64,000 nt of DNA from Gordonia sputi NBRC 100414 (GTDB taxonomy: Bacteria > Actinomycetota > Actinomycetes > Mycobacteriales > Mycobacteriaceae), in NCBI RefSeq assembly GCF_000248055.1, contig NZ_BAFC01000045.1, forward strand, positions 118,876-182,875, in the 5' to 3' direction. This document shows, in pieces, positions 1 through 9,744 of this stretch. A program made the position numbers and the translations under genes. The notes beneath the pieces were generated by a model, which worked only from the letters and a program-made list of their open reading frames with translations, was not told the origin of the DNA and did no database searches. How positions within the stretch are numbered: position 1 is the stretch's first letter; each line of letters opens with the position of its first letter.

Positions 1-141
1 CTCAACATCACGGTGTTCTCGGCCGACGGCGAGCTCAACGTCGGAATCCTCGGGTGCACCGATCAGATCCCCGATATCGACTTCCTCGCCCACGCGTTCG
101 ACGAACAGCTCAAGACGCTTCTCGAGGTGTGCGGCGACTGA
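1..141 (+). CDS. C-terminal end of a WS/DGAT-type O-acyltransferase (partial)
   Basis: Only the last 46 codons are in the window; the gene enters from the left and ends in TGA. The peptide runs LNITVFSADGELNVGI, then DIDFLAHAFDEQLKTLLEV. This resembles the C-terminal (DUF1298) end of bacterial wax ester synthase/diacylglycerol acyltransferases, which esterify fatty acyl-CoA to alcohols or diacylglycerol. The catalytic HHxxxDG motif would lie upstream, outside the window, so activity cannot be judged. The family is expanded in Mycobacteriales and fits the lipid genes that follow. It is called from the tail alone. Confidence 0.6.
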   Translation, partial: LNITVFSADGELNVGILGCTDQIPDIDFLAHAFDEQLKTLLEVCGD

Positions 142-142
142 G

Positions 143-177
143 GTCTTGCGGTGATGGGGTCTTGCGGTGATGGGGTC
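143..177. repeat. 16-bp tandem repeat, 2.2 copies, upstream of nadE
   Basis: The unit GTCTTGCGGTGATGGG occurs at 143-158 and again at 159-174, followed by the first three bases of a third copy. It fills most of the 59-bp gap between the acyltransferase stop and the nadE start. It may be replication slippage or may space the nadE promoter; nothing in it identifies a function. Confidence 0.75.
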
Positions 178-200
178 ATCTGGTCACTAAGCTTTGCCCT

Positions 201-2228
201 GTGTCCATCTATCGCCACGGATTCGCCCGAGTAGCGGGCGCGGTGCCCGTCGTCCGTATCGCCGACCCGGCGGCCAACGCGCAGGCCACCGTCGAATTGA
301 TGCGGCAGGCGGCCACCGAGGGGGCCGCATTCGTCGTGTTCCCCGAGATGGGGCTCACCGGATACAGCATCGACGATCTGGTCCAACAGGATGCGGTGAT
401 CGACGCCGCGCTCGACGCGCTCGCCACCGTCGTCGCCGCGAGTGAGGGCCTGCGCCCGCTGGTGGCCGTCGGACTGCCGCTCGTCGTCGACGCCGGGCTG
501 TACAACTGCGCGGTCCTGCTGCGTGATGGTCGGATTCTCGGCGTCGTACCTAAGGCGTTCCTGCCGAATTACCGCGAATTCTACGACAAGCGGTATTTCA
601 GCGCTGCCCGCGACGCACTCGCCGACACGGTGACGCTGCTCGGACAAACGGTGCCGTTCGGCACCGACCTGATCTTCGACGCCGTCGACCTGCCCGGTTT
701 CGCACTGCATCTCGAGGTCTGCGAGGACGCCTGGGTGCCCATCCCGCCGAGTACCTGGGCCGCCCTCGGAGGTGCGACGGTTCTCGCGAACCTGTCGGGT
801 TCGCCGGTCACGATCGGCAAGGAGTCGTATCGGAAGTCGTTGTGCACCAGCCTCTCTGCCCGGTGTATTGCCGCCTACGTCTACGTTGCGGCCGGATATG
901 GCGAATCCACAACCGATCTCGCGTGGGACGGAGATGCGCTGATCGCCGAGAACGGCGGACTACTCACTCGCAGTGAGGGATTCGCGACGACCGAGCAACT
1001 CGTCGTCGCCGACGTCGACCTCGACCGGCTACGCCAGGAGCGCATCCGGATGGGCAGCTTCCACGATCAGGTCGGCGACCTCAAGGATCGTCTGACGTCG
1101 TTGCGCCACATCGACTTCGAGTTCGGCGACCTCGACCTCGCCGTCGACGATGATCTGCGACGCTCGGTCGCACGCTTCCCGTTCGTTCCCGCCGACGCCG
1201 CTGACCGTGACGAACGGTGCCGCGAGGTGCGCGACATCCAGGTTCAGGGCCTGGCCGCACGTCTGCGCGCCACCGGCATCGACAAGATCGTCATCGGGGT
1301 GTCCGGTGGCCTCGATTCGACGCTCGCATTGCTCGTCGCCGTCGACACCTTCGACCGACTCGGCCTGCCGCGCACCAACATCCTCGCGTACACGATGCCG
1401 GGATTCGCCACCGGCGGCGCGACGCTACGACGCGCACATGTGCTGATGGATTCTCTCGGGGTCAGCGGCACCGAACTCGACATCCGGCCGTCGTGTGAGC
1501 AGATGCTCGCCGACATCGGACATCCCTATGCCAAGGGCGAGAAGGTCTTCGACGTGACCTTCGAGAATGTGCAGGCAGGCGAGCGGACGTCGCACCTGTT
1601 CCGGCTGGCGAACTTCCACGGGGGAATCGTGCTCGGGACCGGCGATCTGTCCGAACTCGCGCTGGGGTGGTGCACCTACGGCGTCGGCGACCAAATGTCG
1701 CACTACAACGTCAACACGTCGGTCCCGAAGACGTTGATCCAGTACCTGATTCGCTGGATGATCTCGACCGGGCAGTACTCGCAGGAGACCACCGATACGC
1801 TCGCCGAGATCCTCGACGACGTGATCTCACCCGAACTCGTCCCGCCCGGCGAAGACGGCGCGATCCAGAGCACAGAGGACACCGTCGGCCCCTACGAACT
1901 GCACGACTTCTTCCTGTACTACCTCACGCGGTTCGGCTACCGCCCCGACAAGATCGCCTACCTCGCGGGCCAGGCGTGGGGCGACCGGGAACGCGGTGCG
2001 TGGTCGGAGCTGATCGCGCCGGAGCGTCGAAATCAGTACGACGCCGCGACCATTGAGCACTGGCTCTCGACGTTCCTGAAGCGATTCATGAGCAACCAGT
2101 TCAAGCGCACCGCGATGCCCAACGGGCCGAAAATCGGTTCGGGCGGGTCGCTGTCGCCGCGCGGCGACTGGCGCTCGCCGTCGGACGCCTCCGCCCGCAC
2201 CTGGCTGGACCAGCTCAAGGGCAGCTGA
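201..2228 (+). CDS. nadE: Glutamine-dependent NAD(+) synthase
   Basis: Catalyses the last step of NAD synthesis: deamido-NAD, ATP and glutamine give NAD. The 675 residues match the two-domain actinobacterial enzyme of about 680. The N-terminal nitrilase-type glutaminase shows its triad as Glu49 (VVFPEMG), Lys118 (VVPKAF) and Cys174 (HLEVCEDAW). The C-terminal ATP-pyrophosphatase half carries the P-loop [14 protein letters not shown] and the later [12 protein letters not shown] motif. The start is GTG at 201, immediately before [11 protein letters not shown], the usual N-terminus of this family. It stands alone between a rightward acyltransferase and a leftward acyl-CoA dehydrogenase. Confidence 0.97.
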   Translation: MSIYRHGFARVAGAVPVVRIADPAANAQATVELMRQAATEGAAFVVFPEMGLTGYSIDDLVQQDAVIDAALDALATVVAASEGLRPLVAVGLPLVVDAGLYNCAVLLRDGRILGVVPKAFLPNYREFYDKRYFSAARDALADTVTLLGQTVPFGTDLIFDAVDLPGFALHLEVCEDAWVPIPPSTWAALGGATVLANLSGSPVTIGKESYRKSLCTSLSARCIAAYVYVAAGYGESTTDLAWDGDALIAENGGLLTRSEGFATTEQLVVADVDLDRLRQERIRMGSFHDQVGDLKDRLTSLRHIDFEFGDLDLAVDDDLRRSVARFPFVPADAADRDERCREVRDIQVQGLAARLRATGIDKIVIGVSGGLDSTLALLVAVDTFDRLGLPRTNILAYTMPGFATGGATLRRAHVLMDSLGVSGTELDIRPSCEQMLADIGHPYAKGEKVFDVTFENVQAGERTSHLFRLANFHGGIVLGTGDLSELALGWCTYGVGDQMSHYNVNTSVPKTLIQYLIRWMISTGQYSQETTDTLAEILDDVISPELVPPGEDGAIQSTEDTVGPYELHDFFLYYLTRFGYRPDKIAYLAGQAWGDRERGAWSELIAPERRNQYDAATIEHWLSTFLKRFMSNQFKRTAMPNGPKIGSGGSLSPRGDWRSPSDASARTWLDQLKGS

Positions 2229-2241
2229 TGTCGCGGCAGCT

Positions 2242-3399
2242 CTAGAGCCCCAAATCCTTCGCGATGATCGTCTTCATCACCTCGTTGGTGCCGCCGTAGA
2301 TCCGGGAGACGCGGGTGTCGGCGTAGAGCCGCGCGATGGGGTACTCGGTGATGTAGCCGTATCCGCCGTGCAATTGCAGGCACTTGTCGATGACGCGGCC
2401 GGCGGTCTCGGTGGCGAAGAGCTTGGCGCGCGCGGCGTCGGCCACCGACAGTTCGCCCCGGTTGTGGAGGATCAACGCCTGGTCGACGAACTGCTGCACC
2501 GCCGCGACGTCGGCCGAGCACTCGGCCAGCACGAACTTGGTGTTCTGGAACGACGCAACGGGCCTGCCGAACACGTCGCGCTCACGGGTGTAGGCGAGGG
2601 CGTGTTGCAGAGCAGCGTTCGCGGTTGCCGACGCCCCGATGGCGATGCTCAGGCGCTCCTGCGCCAGGTTGTGTGTGAGGTAGGAGAAACCCTTGCCCTC
2701 CTCGCCGAGCCGGTCCTCGACGGGCACGCGCACCGATGAGAAGGAGAGTTCGGCGGTATCGGACGCCTTGAGTCCGATCTTCTCCAGCTTCCGTCCGACG
2801 GCGAAACCCTCGGATGTGGTGTCCACCACCAGAATCGAGAGTCCGGCCCGACGATTGTCGGGATCGAACGATGCGGTGCGGCACACCACCAGAATGCGGT
2901 CGGCCAGTGCGCCACCCGTGATGAATGTCTTTGCGCCGTCGAGGATGTAGTGGCTGCCGTCCTCGGAGAGCTTGGCCGTCGTCGAGATGTTCGCGAGGTC
3001 GGAGCCGGTGCCCGGTTCGGTCATGGCGATCGCGAACATGATGTCGCCCGAGGCGAATCCGGGTAGCCAGCGCTGCTTCTGTTCGTCGGTCGCGTACTCC
3101 ATGAGGTACGGCAGGATCAGATTGGTGTGTACCGACTCGCTGCCGAAGGTCACGCCCGCGAGGGCGGTTTCTTCCGACACGACAAGCGAATACGTGAAAT
3201 CGTGGACGCCTCCGCCGCCGTACTCCTCGGGCACCTCGATGCCGAGCACGCCCAACTCGCCGAGTTTGCGGTAGAAGTCACGCGGCGGGTGTCCCTGCTT
3301 CTCCCATTCGGGGTGGACGGGCACGACCTCCTTGGCGATGAAGTCGCCGATCGTCTTGCGAAAAGCCTCGTGGTCTTCGTTGAATACGGTGCGCTGCAC
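2242..3399 (-). CDS. Acyl-CoA dehydrogenase (FadE-type flavoprotein)
   Basis: An FAD enzyme that introduces the alpha,beta double bond into an acyl-CoA. It has 385 residues, the usual family length, and the standard three-part fold: a helical N-terminus (DFIAKEVVPVHPEWEKQG), a beta domain with AMTEPGTGSDLANI and KTFITGG, and a helical C-terminus with FGRPVASFQNTKF and LQLHGGYGYITEYPI. The reading frame stays open 5' for another 168 bases; GTG at 3399 is chosen because it follows a purine-rich GAGAGGGA and gives the normal start QRTVFNEDHEAF. It is downstream of a second dehydrogenase with a 34-base gap, probably one transcript. The substrate cannot be read from the sequence. Confidence 0.93.
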   Translation of the reverse strand: MQRTVFNEDHEAFRKTIGDFIAKEVVPVHPEWEKQGHPPRDFYRKLGELGVLGIEVPEEYGGGGVHDFTYSLVVSEETALAGVTFGSESVHTNLILPYLMEYATDEQKQRWLPGFASGDIMFAIAMTEPGTGSDLANISTTAKLSEDGSHYILDGAKTFITGGALADRILVVCRTASFDPDNRRAGLSILVVDTTSEGFAVGRKLEKIGLKASDTAELSFSSVRVPVEDRLGEEGKGFSYLTHNLAQERLSIAIGASATANAALQHALAYTRERDVFGRPVASFQNTKFVLAECSADVAAVQQFVDQALILHNRGELSVADAARAKLFATETAGRVIDKCLQLHGGYGYITEYPIARLYADTRVSRIYGGTNEVMKTIIAKDLGL

Positions 3400-3433
3400 G
3401 TCTTTTCCCTCTCGTCGGATATCTGTCGGTGGT

Positions 3434-4642
3434 TCAGCTGGCGGCGTACTCGCGCAGCAGCCCTTTGCTGATGATCTGTTTCTGGATCTCGCTGGTGCCC
3501 TCGCCGATGAGCAGGAACGGCGCTTCACGCATGAGTCGTTCGATCTCGAACTCCTTCGAGTAGCCATACCCGCCGTGAATGCGGAACGACGCCCCGGTGA
3601 CCTCCGAACAGTATTCGCTGCACAGATACTTGGCCATGCCCGCTGCGACGTCGTTGCGTTCGCCGGAGTCCTTCAGCCGTGCGGCATTGGTCATCATCAG
3701 GTGTGCCGCTTCGACTTTGGTGGCTATCTCGGCGAGACTGAACGCTATCGCCTGGTGCTCGGCGATCGGTTTGCCGAAGGTGTGGCGCTGTTGCGCATAG
3801 GCGATGGCGAGTTCGAACGCTCGTTGCGCAACACCGCACGCGCGTGCAGAGACATTGACCCGACCCACCTCGACCCCGTCCATCATGTGCGCGAACCCGC
3901 GGCAGGGCACTCCGCCGAGGATGTCGTCCGGCGATGCCCGATAGTCGTCGAAGATCATCTCCGTGGTGTCGATGCCCTTGTAGCCCATCTTCTCGATCTT
4001 TCCCGGAATGGTCAGTCCGGCAACGACTTCCCCGAATCCTGCAGGCTTCTCGATGAGGAACGTCGTCAGATTGTGGTGCGGTTTGGCCGCGCCCTCGTCG
4101 GTACGGACAAGTGCCGCAACGAGAGTCGACGACGCCCCGTTCGTCAGCCACATCTTCGCGCCGTTGATCGTGTACGCGCCATCGTCACCGAGCTTGGCCG
4201 ACGTCTTGATCGCTGCGACGTCGGAGCCGAGATCCGGTTCGCTCATCGAGAACGCGCCGCGCACCTCGCCGGTGGCCATCCGTGGCAGAAACCGTTGCTT
4301 CTGCTCGTCGGTTCCGTGCTGACGCAGCATGTAGGCGACGATGAAATGCGTGTTGATGACACCGGACACGCTCATCCAGCCGCGTGCGAGCTCCTCGACG
4401 CACAGCGCGTAGGTGAGCAGCGACTCGCCGAGTCCTCCGTACTCCTCGGGGATCATCAGGCCGAACAGCCCCAGTTGGGCCATGCCATCGACGATCTTCT
4501 GCGGGTAGGCGTCGTCGTGTTCGAGTTGCTGCGCGGTCGGGATGATCTCGGCGTCGACGAATCGTCGCACCGCGGCGACGATGTCTTCCTGGGTGTCGGT
4601 GAGACCGAGCGTGCGGGCCAGACGTGCCATGACCTCCAGCAT
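3434..4642 (-). CDS. Acyl-CoA dehydrogenase (second of a pair)
   Basis: A 402-residue acyl-CoA dehydrogenase with ETF as the likely electron acceptor. Visible motifs are MSEPDLGSDVAAIKT and KMWLTNGASS in the beta domain, HTFGKPIAEHQAIAF, and RIHGGYGYSKEFEIERLMR near the end. Two starts are possible: ATG at 4642, or ATG at 4630, which has GGAGG only two bases upstream. The longer form is given. It is the first gene of a leftward pair and diverges from the thiolase/CoA-ligase operon over 140 bp, which suggests shared control of one acyl-CoA degradation route. The two paralogues are clearly different proteins, so they may act on different intermediates or form a heteromer. Confidence 0.92.
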   Translation of the reverse strand: MLEVMARLARTLGLTDTQEDIVAAVRRFVDAEIIPTAQQLEHDDAYPQKIVDGMAQLGLFGLMIPEEYGGLGESLLTYALCVEELARGWMSVSGVINTHFIVAYMLRQHGTDEQKQRFLPRMATGEVRGAFSMSEPDLGSDVAAIKTSAKLGDDGAYTINGAKMWLTNGASSTLVAALVRTDEGAAKPHHNLTTFLIEKPAGFGEVVAGLTIPGKIEKMGYKGIDTTEMIFDDYRASPDDILGGVPCRGFAHMMDGVEVGRVNVSARACGVAQRAFELAIAYAQQRHTFGKPIAEHQAIAFSLAEIATKVEAAHLMMTNAARLKDSGERNDVAAGMAKYLCSEYCSEVTGASFRIHGGYGYSKEFEIERLMREAPFLLIGEGTSEIQKQIISKGLLREYAAS

Positions 4643-4782
4643 GCACCCGTGACGTAGGTGGAAGGAACGGCCGGATCGGCTAACACACCGATAGGGCGAC
4701 TCAATGGGATAGGGCTTGTCTATGAGTCCGTGAACGCGAAACTACTTGTGGTCACCAGGTGAGAAGTGGTCGGCTCGAATGC

Positions 4783-5919
4783 ATGACAGATGCAGTGATC
4801 GTCGACGCGGTACGCACCCCGATCGGACGTCGAAACGGGGCGTTGGCCGGTATCCATCCCGCTGACCTCTCGGCCCACGTGCTCGAAGCGCTCGTCGAAC
4901 GCACCGGGATCGACCCCGCGATCATCGACGACGTCATGTGGGGTTGCGTAAGCCAGCACGCCGAGCAGGCGGGAAACATCGCACGCACAGCGGTGTTGGC
5001 CGCGGGGTGGCCGACCACGGTCCCCGGAACCACGGTCACACGGGCGTGCGGGTCGAGCCAGCAGGCGCTGGCGATGGCCGCGGCCGCCGTGATCTCCGGC
5101 CAACTCGACGTCGTCGTGGCTGGCGGAGTCGAGTCGATGAGCCGTGTCCCGATGGGAACCGCGGCACCCAACGGCGAGAGTCAGCCAGCAACCGTACTCG
5201 ACCGCTTCGGCGTCGACCGCTTCAGTCAGGGCATCGGGGCAGAGGAGGTAGCGCGACGCTGGGGTCTGAGCCGCACCCAACTCGACGAGTACGCACTACG
5301 GTCACACGAACTCGCCGCCGCAGCAACCGATTCGGGTGCCTTCGACGCTCAGCTCGCGACGCTGCCCGGCGTACTCGAGGGGGACGAGGGCATTCGACGC
5401 GGCGGTTCGCTGGAGTCCCTCGGCAAACTCCGAACGGTGTTCGACGAGAACGGAGTCATTCACGCGGGCAACGCATCACAGATCTCCGACGGGGCGGGCG
5501 CACTGCTGGTGATGTCGAGCGAGACCGCGGCGGCCAACGGCCTGGTCCCTCTGGTGCGGATTCACACCACCGTCGTGGCGGGTGACGATCCGGTCGTCAT
5601 GCTCACGGGGCCGATTCCCGCCACGGCCAAAGTGCTTGCACGTTCAGGACTCTCGATCGACGAGATCGGTGCATTCGAGGTCAATGAGGCGTTCGCGCCG
5701 GTGCCGCTGGCGTGGCAGATCGACACGGGTGCATCGGAGAAGGCGCTCAACCCGCTCGGCGGAGCGATCGCCGTCGGACATCCGCTCGGGGGATCCGGTG
5801 CCATCCTCGCGACACGCCTCGCGCATCACATGCACGACAACGGTATTCGCTACGGACTGCAGACGATGTGCGAAGCGGGCGGCATGGCCAATGCCACCAT
5901 CTTCGAACTGATCGGCTGA
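4783..5919 (+). CDS. Thiolase family acetyl-CoA acyltransferase
   Basis: Cleaves 3-ketoacyl-CoA with CoA, or runs the reverse condensation. The 378-residue product has the acylated cysteine Cys89 in TRACGSSQQAL, the NEAFAPVPLAW motif, the GHPLGGSGA histidine motif and the second active cysteine in QTMCEAGGMANA. ATG at 4783 is preferred over an earlier in-frame ATG because MTDAVIVDAVRTPIG is the standard thiolase start. It opens an operon: five bases after its stop comes the CoA ligase, then another thiolase. A pure beta-oxidation thiolase is more likely than a condensing one, given the two acyl-CoA dehydrogenases just upstream on the other strand. Confidence 0.94.
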   Translation: MTDAVIVDAVRTPIGRRNGALAGIHPADLSAHVLEALVERTGIDPAIIDDVMWGCVSQHAEQAGNIARTAVLAAGWPTTVPGTTVTRACGSSQQALAMAAAAVISGQLDVVVAGGVESMSRVPMGTAAPNGESQPATVLDRFGVDRFSQGIGAEEVARRWGLSRTQLDEYALRSHELAAAATDSGAFDAQLATLPGVLEGDEGIRRGGSLESLGKLRTVFDENGVIHAGNASQISDGAGALLVMSSETAAANGLVPLVRIHTTVVAGDDPVVMLTGPIPATAKVLARSGLSIDEIGAFEVNEAFAPVPLAWQIDTGASEKALNPLGGAIAVGHPLGGSGAILATRLAHHMHDNGIRYGLQTMCEAGGMANATIFELIG

Positions 5920-5924
5920 CGTCG

Positions 5925-7610
5925 ATGACGCAATTGCATTATCCCGACGTCACTCTCGCGGCACTGCCGCCAAGCATGGCCGCCATGTATCCGCACCGTG
6001 CCGCGGTCGTCGAGGGTGACCGCACCCTGGACTACTCCGAACTCGACAGTGCCACAGCCTCGATCGCCGCGGGACTACGGGCGAGGGGTGTACGTGAGCG
6101 AGACGTCGTCGCACTCCATCTGCCGAACAGCATCGAGTTCGTGCTGGCCTATTACGGTTCGCTGCGCGCCGGCGCCACCGTGACCCTTGTGAATCCGGCA
6201 CAGCCCGCCAAGGGTTTACGTGATCAACTCGCCGAAACCGACGCGGTCGGTGTCTTCACCACGCGCGACAGTCGTGAGCTCGTGACCGCCGCGGTCGACG
6301 GCACCGACGCGTCGCTCATCGTCGTGGTCGACGGCCCGACGTCGGGTGATGCCACGGCGATCTCGCTCGACGAACTCGCGGAGCCGACACACGATGGCCC
6401 GCCGCAACTGCGCATCACCGGAGACGACGTCGCGCACCTCGCGTTCACGGGCGGAACCACCGGAGTCTCCAAGGGCGTCCGAGTGTTGCACCGCAACGTC
6501 ATTGCCAATGCCACGCAGATGATCGCCTGGCGCGCAGGGCATTCGGTGGTCGACGACGATCGGGGACTCGTTCACCTCGAACCGCGCGATGGGGGCAACC
6601 GTGGAGTGCGGCCGGGTGACGCGGCGACGGTGGTGGTCTCGCCGCTGTTCCATGCTCACGCATTGATCAACATGTCGTTCCTGCTGATGTGCGGGGCGAG
6701 CCAGGTTCTCGCGGTGGATTCGCGTTCGGAGGCGACGACACGACGATTCGACGCCGGGCGCATGCTCGAACTCATCGAACGACACCGTGCCACGTACGTG
6801 ACCGGAAGCCCGGCCATGTGGGCATCGCTCGTGGGACACCCCGACGTCGGCAGCAGGGACCTGAGTTCGGTGCGTGTCGTGTCCTCCGGCGCGGCGCCCA
6901 TCGACCGCGTCACGCTCGACAGGCTCGCGGCAGCATTCCCGTCGTGCTCGGTCGTCGAGGGCTACGGACTCACCGAGGCGACGTGCCTCGTCACATCCGC
7001 GCCGCTCGCCGACACCGGCCAGGGTGCGGGCGACTACCGGATCGGCAGTGTGGGACTGCCGACCTACGACACACAACTGCAGATCCGATCGCTCGCCGAC
7101 CGCACCACGATCCTGTCAACGGGCGAGCGTGGCGGGCTCTGGGTCCGCGGACCGCAGGTGACCGCGGGGTGCCTCCATCACCCGGAGATCACAGCGCAGC
7201 AGTTCGTTGACGGGTGGCTCGATACGGGCGATATCGCCTTCCGCGACGACGACGGTCACGTCTACATCGCCGACCGCGCGAAGGACATGCTGATCTACAA
7301 GGGCTACAACGTCTACCCGCGTGAACTCGAGGAGATCCTCGTGACTCATCCCGACGTCGCGCAGGCCGCCGTCGTCGCACGGGAGGCCGGAGTGGTCGGT
7401 CAGGAGCCGGTCGCGTTCGTTGTTGCCCGGGACGGCAGGGAGGTCGATGTCGACGCTGTCATGACCTACGTCGCCGAGCAGGTGTTGCCGTACAAGAAGA
7501 TTCGCGACGTCGTCGTCATCGATGCGCTGCCGACGTCTGCCGCGGGGAAGATCCAGAAGGTCGCGCTACGCACGCGGCTGCGTGAGTCAGAGGAGCTACA
7601 TCATGCGTGA
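5925..7610 (+). CDS. AMP-dependent acyl-CoA synthetase/ligase
   Basis: Activates a carboxylic acid to its acyl-CoA through an acyl-adenylate. It has 561 residues. The ATP-binding loop reads AFTGGTTGVSKGV, the A5 region VVEGYGLTEAT, the hinge WLDTGDIAF...IADRAKDMLIYKGYNVYP, and the catalytic C-terminal lysine lies in TSAAGKIQKVALR. ATG at 5925 follows the thiolase stop by five bases; the frame is open further upstream, but that part overlaps the thiolase. The following thiolase starts 8 bases inside its end. It is the entry enzyme of the cluster; the acid it accepts is not evident, and a medium- or long-chain or cyclic acid is possible. Confidence 0.93.
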   Translation: MTQLHYPDVTLAALPPSMAAMYPHRAAVVEGDRTLDYSELDSATASIAAGLRARGVRERDVVALHLPNSIEFVLAYYGSLRAGATVTLVNPAQPAKGLRDQLAETDAVGVFTTRDSRELVTAAVDGTDASLIVVVDGPTSGDATAISLDELAEPTHDGPPQLRITGDDVAHLAFTGGTTGVSKGVRVLHRNVIANATQMIAWRAGHSVVDDDRGLVHLEPRDGGNRGVRPGDAATVVVSPLFHAHALINMSFLLMCGASQVLAVDSRSEATTRRFDAGRMLELIERHRATYVTGSPAMWASLVGHPDVGSRDLSSVRVVSSGAAPIDRVTLDRLAAAFPSCSVVEGYGLTEATCLVTSAPLADTGQGAGDYRIGSVGLPTYDTQLQIRSLADRTTILSTGERGGLWVRGPQVTAGCLHHPEITAQQFVDGWLDTGDIAFRDDDGHVYIADRAKDMLIYKGYNVYPRELEEILVTHPDVAQAAVVAREAGVVGQEPVAFVVARDGREVDVDAVMTYVAEQVLPYKKIRDVVVIDALPTSAAGKIQKVALRTRLRESEELHHA

Positions 7611-8829
7611 GGTCGTGATCTGCGAGCCGGTCCGCACCCCGATCGGACGCTATGGCGGGATGTTCCGATCCGTGACCGCGGTCGACCTCGGAGTAGCGGC
7701 ACTGAGCGGATTGCTCGAGCGCACCGCTGTGCCGCACGACGCCGTCGAGGACGTGATCCTCGGCCACTGCAATGGCAACAGTGAGGCACCCGCGATCGGA
7801 CGGGTCGTCGCGCTCGACGCAGGGCTTCCGACGACGGTGCCGGGTATGCACGTCGATCGACGCTGCGGCTCCGGTCTGCAGGCCGTGATCCAGGCGGCCG
7901 ATCAGGTGGGTGCCGGCGACAACGATCTCGTCGTGGCGGGCGGTACCGAGTCGATGAGCAATGCGTCGTTCTACTCCGTCGACATGCGCTGGGGTGGCGC
8001 GCGAACCGGAATCGCACTGCACGACAGCCTCGTTCGGGCACGATCCACTGCGGGTGGCCGAGACCATCCGATCCCGGGCGGGATGATCGAGACCGCCGAG
8101 AATCTCCGTAGGCAGTACGGCGTCTCGCGCGACGAGCAGGACGAGCTGGCCGTCGAGTCGCATCTGCGCGCCGTGCGTGCGCAGAAGGACGGCATCCTGG
8201 CCGAGGAGATCATTCCTGTCACCGTGTCGGGCAAGCGGTCAGAGCAGGTCATCGACACCGACGAACATCCGCGGGCCGACATTTCGCTGGATTCCCTTGC
8301 CGCACTGACGCCGATCATGTCGAAGGTCGACGCCGACGCCACGGTGACCGCCGGAAATGCGAGCGGTCAGAACGATGCGGCGTCGATGTGTCTGGTGACG
8401 ACCGCCGAGACGGCGCAGCGGTACGGTCTGCGCCCACTCGTACGACTGGTGTCGTGGGGTCTCGCGGGAGTGCCCCCGGAGACGATGGGGATCGGTCCGG
8501 TTCCGGCGACGCAGAAGGCGCTCGACAAGGCGGGTCTCACCCTCGACGACATGGACGTGATCGAACTCAACGAGGCGTTCGCGGCACAGGCGCTTGCCGT
8601 GACCCGTGAGTGGGGTTTCGGTCGATTCTCCACCGAGAGTGCCGATTTCGCGCGCGTCAACGTGCACGGCTCAGGCATCTCTCTCGGTCATCCCGTCGGC
8701 GCGACCGGAGGCCGGATGCTCGCGTCGCTGGCTCGCGAACTGGTGCGCGGTGGCGGGCGCTACGGCCTCGAGACGATGTGTATCGGCGGCGGACAGGGGC
8801 TGGCGGCAGTGTTCGAGCGGGTGGCCTGA
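7603..8829 (+). CDS. Acetyl-CoA acetyltransferase (thiolase, second copy)
   Basis: A 408-residue thiolase with Cys88 in HVDRRCGSGLQAV, NEAFAAQALAV, GHPVGATGGRML and ETMCIGGGQGLAAVF. The GHPVGATGG and CIGGGQG forms are those of FadA/PhaA-type enzymes, and it differs substantially from the thiolase at 4.8 kb. The start ATG at 7603 has AGGAGC eight bases ahead and overlaps the ligase stop by 8 bases, so the two are translationally coupled. Having two dissimilar thiolases in one operon suggests that two cleavage steps of one pathway are encoded together. Confidence 0.94.
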   Translation: MREVVICEPVRTPIGRYGGMFRSVTAVDLGVAALSGLLERTAVPHDAVEDVILGHCNGNSEAPAIGRVVALDAGLPTTVPGMHVDRRCGSGLQAVIQAADQVGAGDNDLVVAGGTESMSNASFYSVDMRWGGARTGIALHDSLVRARSTAGGRDHPIPGGMIETAENLRRQYGVSRDEQDELAVESHLRAVRAQKDGILAEEIIPVTVSGKRSEQVIDTDEHPRADISLDSLAALTPIMSKVDADATVTAGNASGQNDAASMCLVTTAETAQRYGLRPLVRLVSWGLAGVPPETMGIGPVPATQKALDKAGLTLDDMDVIELNEAFAAQALAVTREWGFGRFSTESADFARVNVHGSGISLGHPVGATGGRMLASLARELVRGGGRYGLETMCIGGGQGLAAVFERVA

Positions 8830-8850
8830 CCGGTCATACGTCGACCGTAT

Positions 8851-9741
8851 TCAGTTCTCGCGGTGCAGTGTTCGAACGACGTCGACGAAAGCCTGTGCGG
8901 CGATCGATAATGCCGTCGGGTCGTACATGAGCGCGAAGTTGCGGACGAATCGCGGACGAACGGGCCGCACCGTGGTGCGATCGGCAACCGACTCCGCGAC
9001 CCGTCGTTCGAGCAGCGTCGCGCCGATTCCCGCCAGCACCATGGGTAGTCGCTCCTCGCGGTCTTCGGCGAGCACCGCGATCGGTGGGCGTACGCCCGCT
9101 TCGCGCATCGCGCTCTCGATCTCGTCGGCGACCGTCCCGCCGCGCGGAACGAACACCATCGGGATGTGGGGGAGGTCGGCGATGTCGATCGGACCGTCGG
9201 GCAGGACGGTGCCCGAGGGACAGACGAGCCAGAACTCCTGCTCGCCGAGCACGATCACTTCGAGAGCATCGTCGACCGCCGTCTCGACGGGGTGAAGATG
9301 TGTGACGACGAAGTCGCAGCGACCCTCCTCGATCACGGCTGCCGCGAGTGATTCGTCGTCGAGTTCGCCCACCCTGATCGTGGCGGTGGGGTGCGCGCTG
9401 ACGAATGCCGCGACCACATCGGCGATCGTGGAACCGTCGGCGAATGGTGACGCGAGGATCTCCACCCGCCCGGTGATCTGATCACTGCCGACGGCAAGCG
9501 CGTCGTCGACCGATCCGACGTCGCGCACGATCTGGCGCGCCGAGCCGACGAGTGCACGTCCCGCAGCGCTGGGCACCATCCCGCGGCCGATCCGGTGGAA
9601 GAGTTGCACCCCGAGCTCGCGTTCGAGCGCGCGTAGCGCCTGCGACACCGTCGGCTGGGTCACGCCGAGCGACACCGACGCCCCGCCGATCCCGCCGTGC
9701 TCGACCACGGCGAGGAAGTATTCGATCTGACGTAGTTCCAC
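8851..9741 (-). CDS. LysR-family transcriptional regulator
   Basis: A 296-residue LTTR. Residues 1-60 form the winged HTH (YFLAVVEHGGIGGASVSLGV, TQPTVSQALRALERELG), followed by a linker helix and a periplasmic-binding-protein-like effector domain. It starts three bases after the stop of another LysR gene, so the two are probably co-transcribed. Both are at the 3' end of a leftward unit that begins with the MBL hydrolase and crotonase, and they converge on the thiolase operon. The effector is likely an acid or CoA-thioester intermediate of this cluster, which is an inference from position. Confidence 0.93.
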   Translation of the reverse strand: MELRQIEYFLAVVEHGGIGGASVSLGVTQPTVSQALRALERELGVQLFHRIGRGMVPSAAGRALVGSARQIVRDVGSVDDALAVGSDQITGRVEILASPFADGSTIADVVAAFVSAHPTATIRVGELDDESLAAAVIEEGRCDFVVTHLHPVETAVDDALEVIVLGEQEFWLVCPSGTVLPDGPIDIADLPHIPMVFVPRGGTVADEIESAMREAGVRPPIAVLAEDREERLPMVLAGIGATLLERRVAESVADRTTVRPVRPRFVRNFALMYDPTALSIAAQAFVDVVRTLHREN

Positions 9742-9744
9742 GGG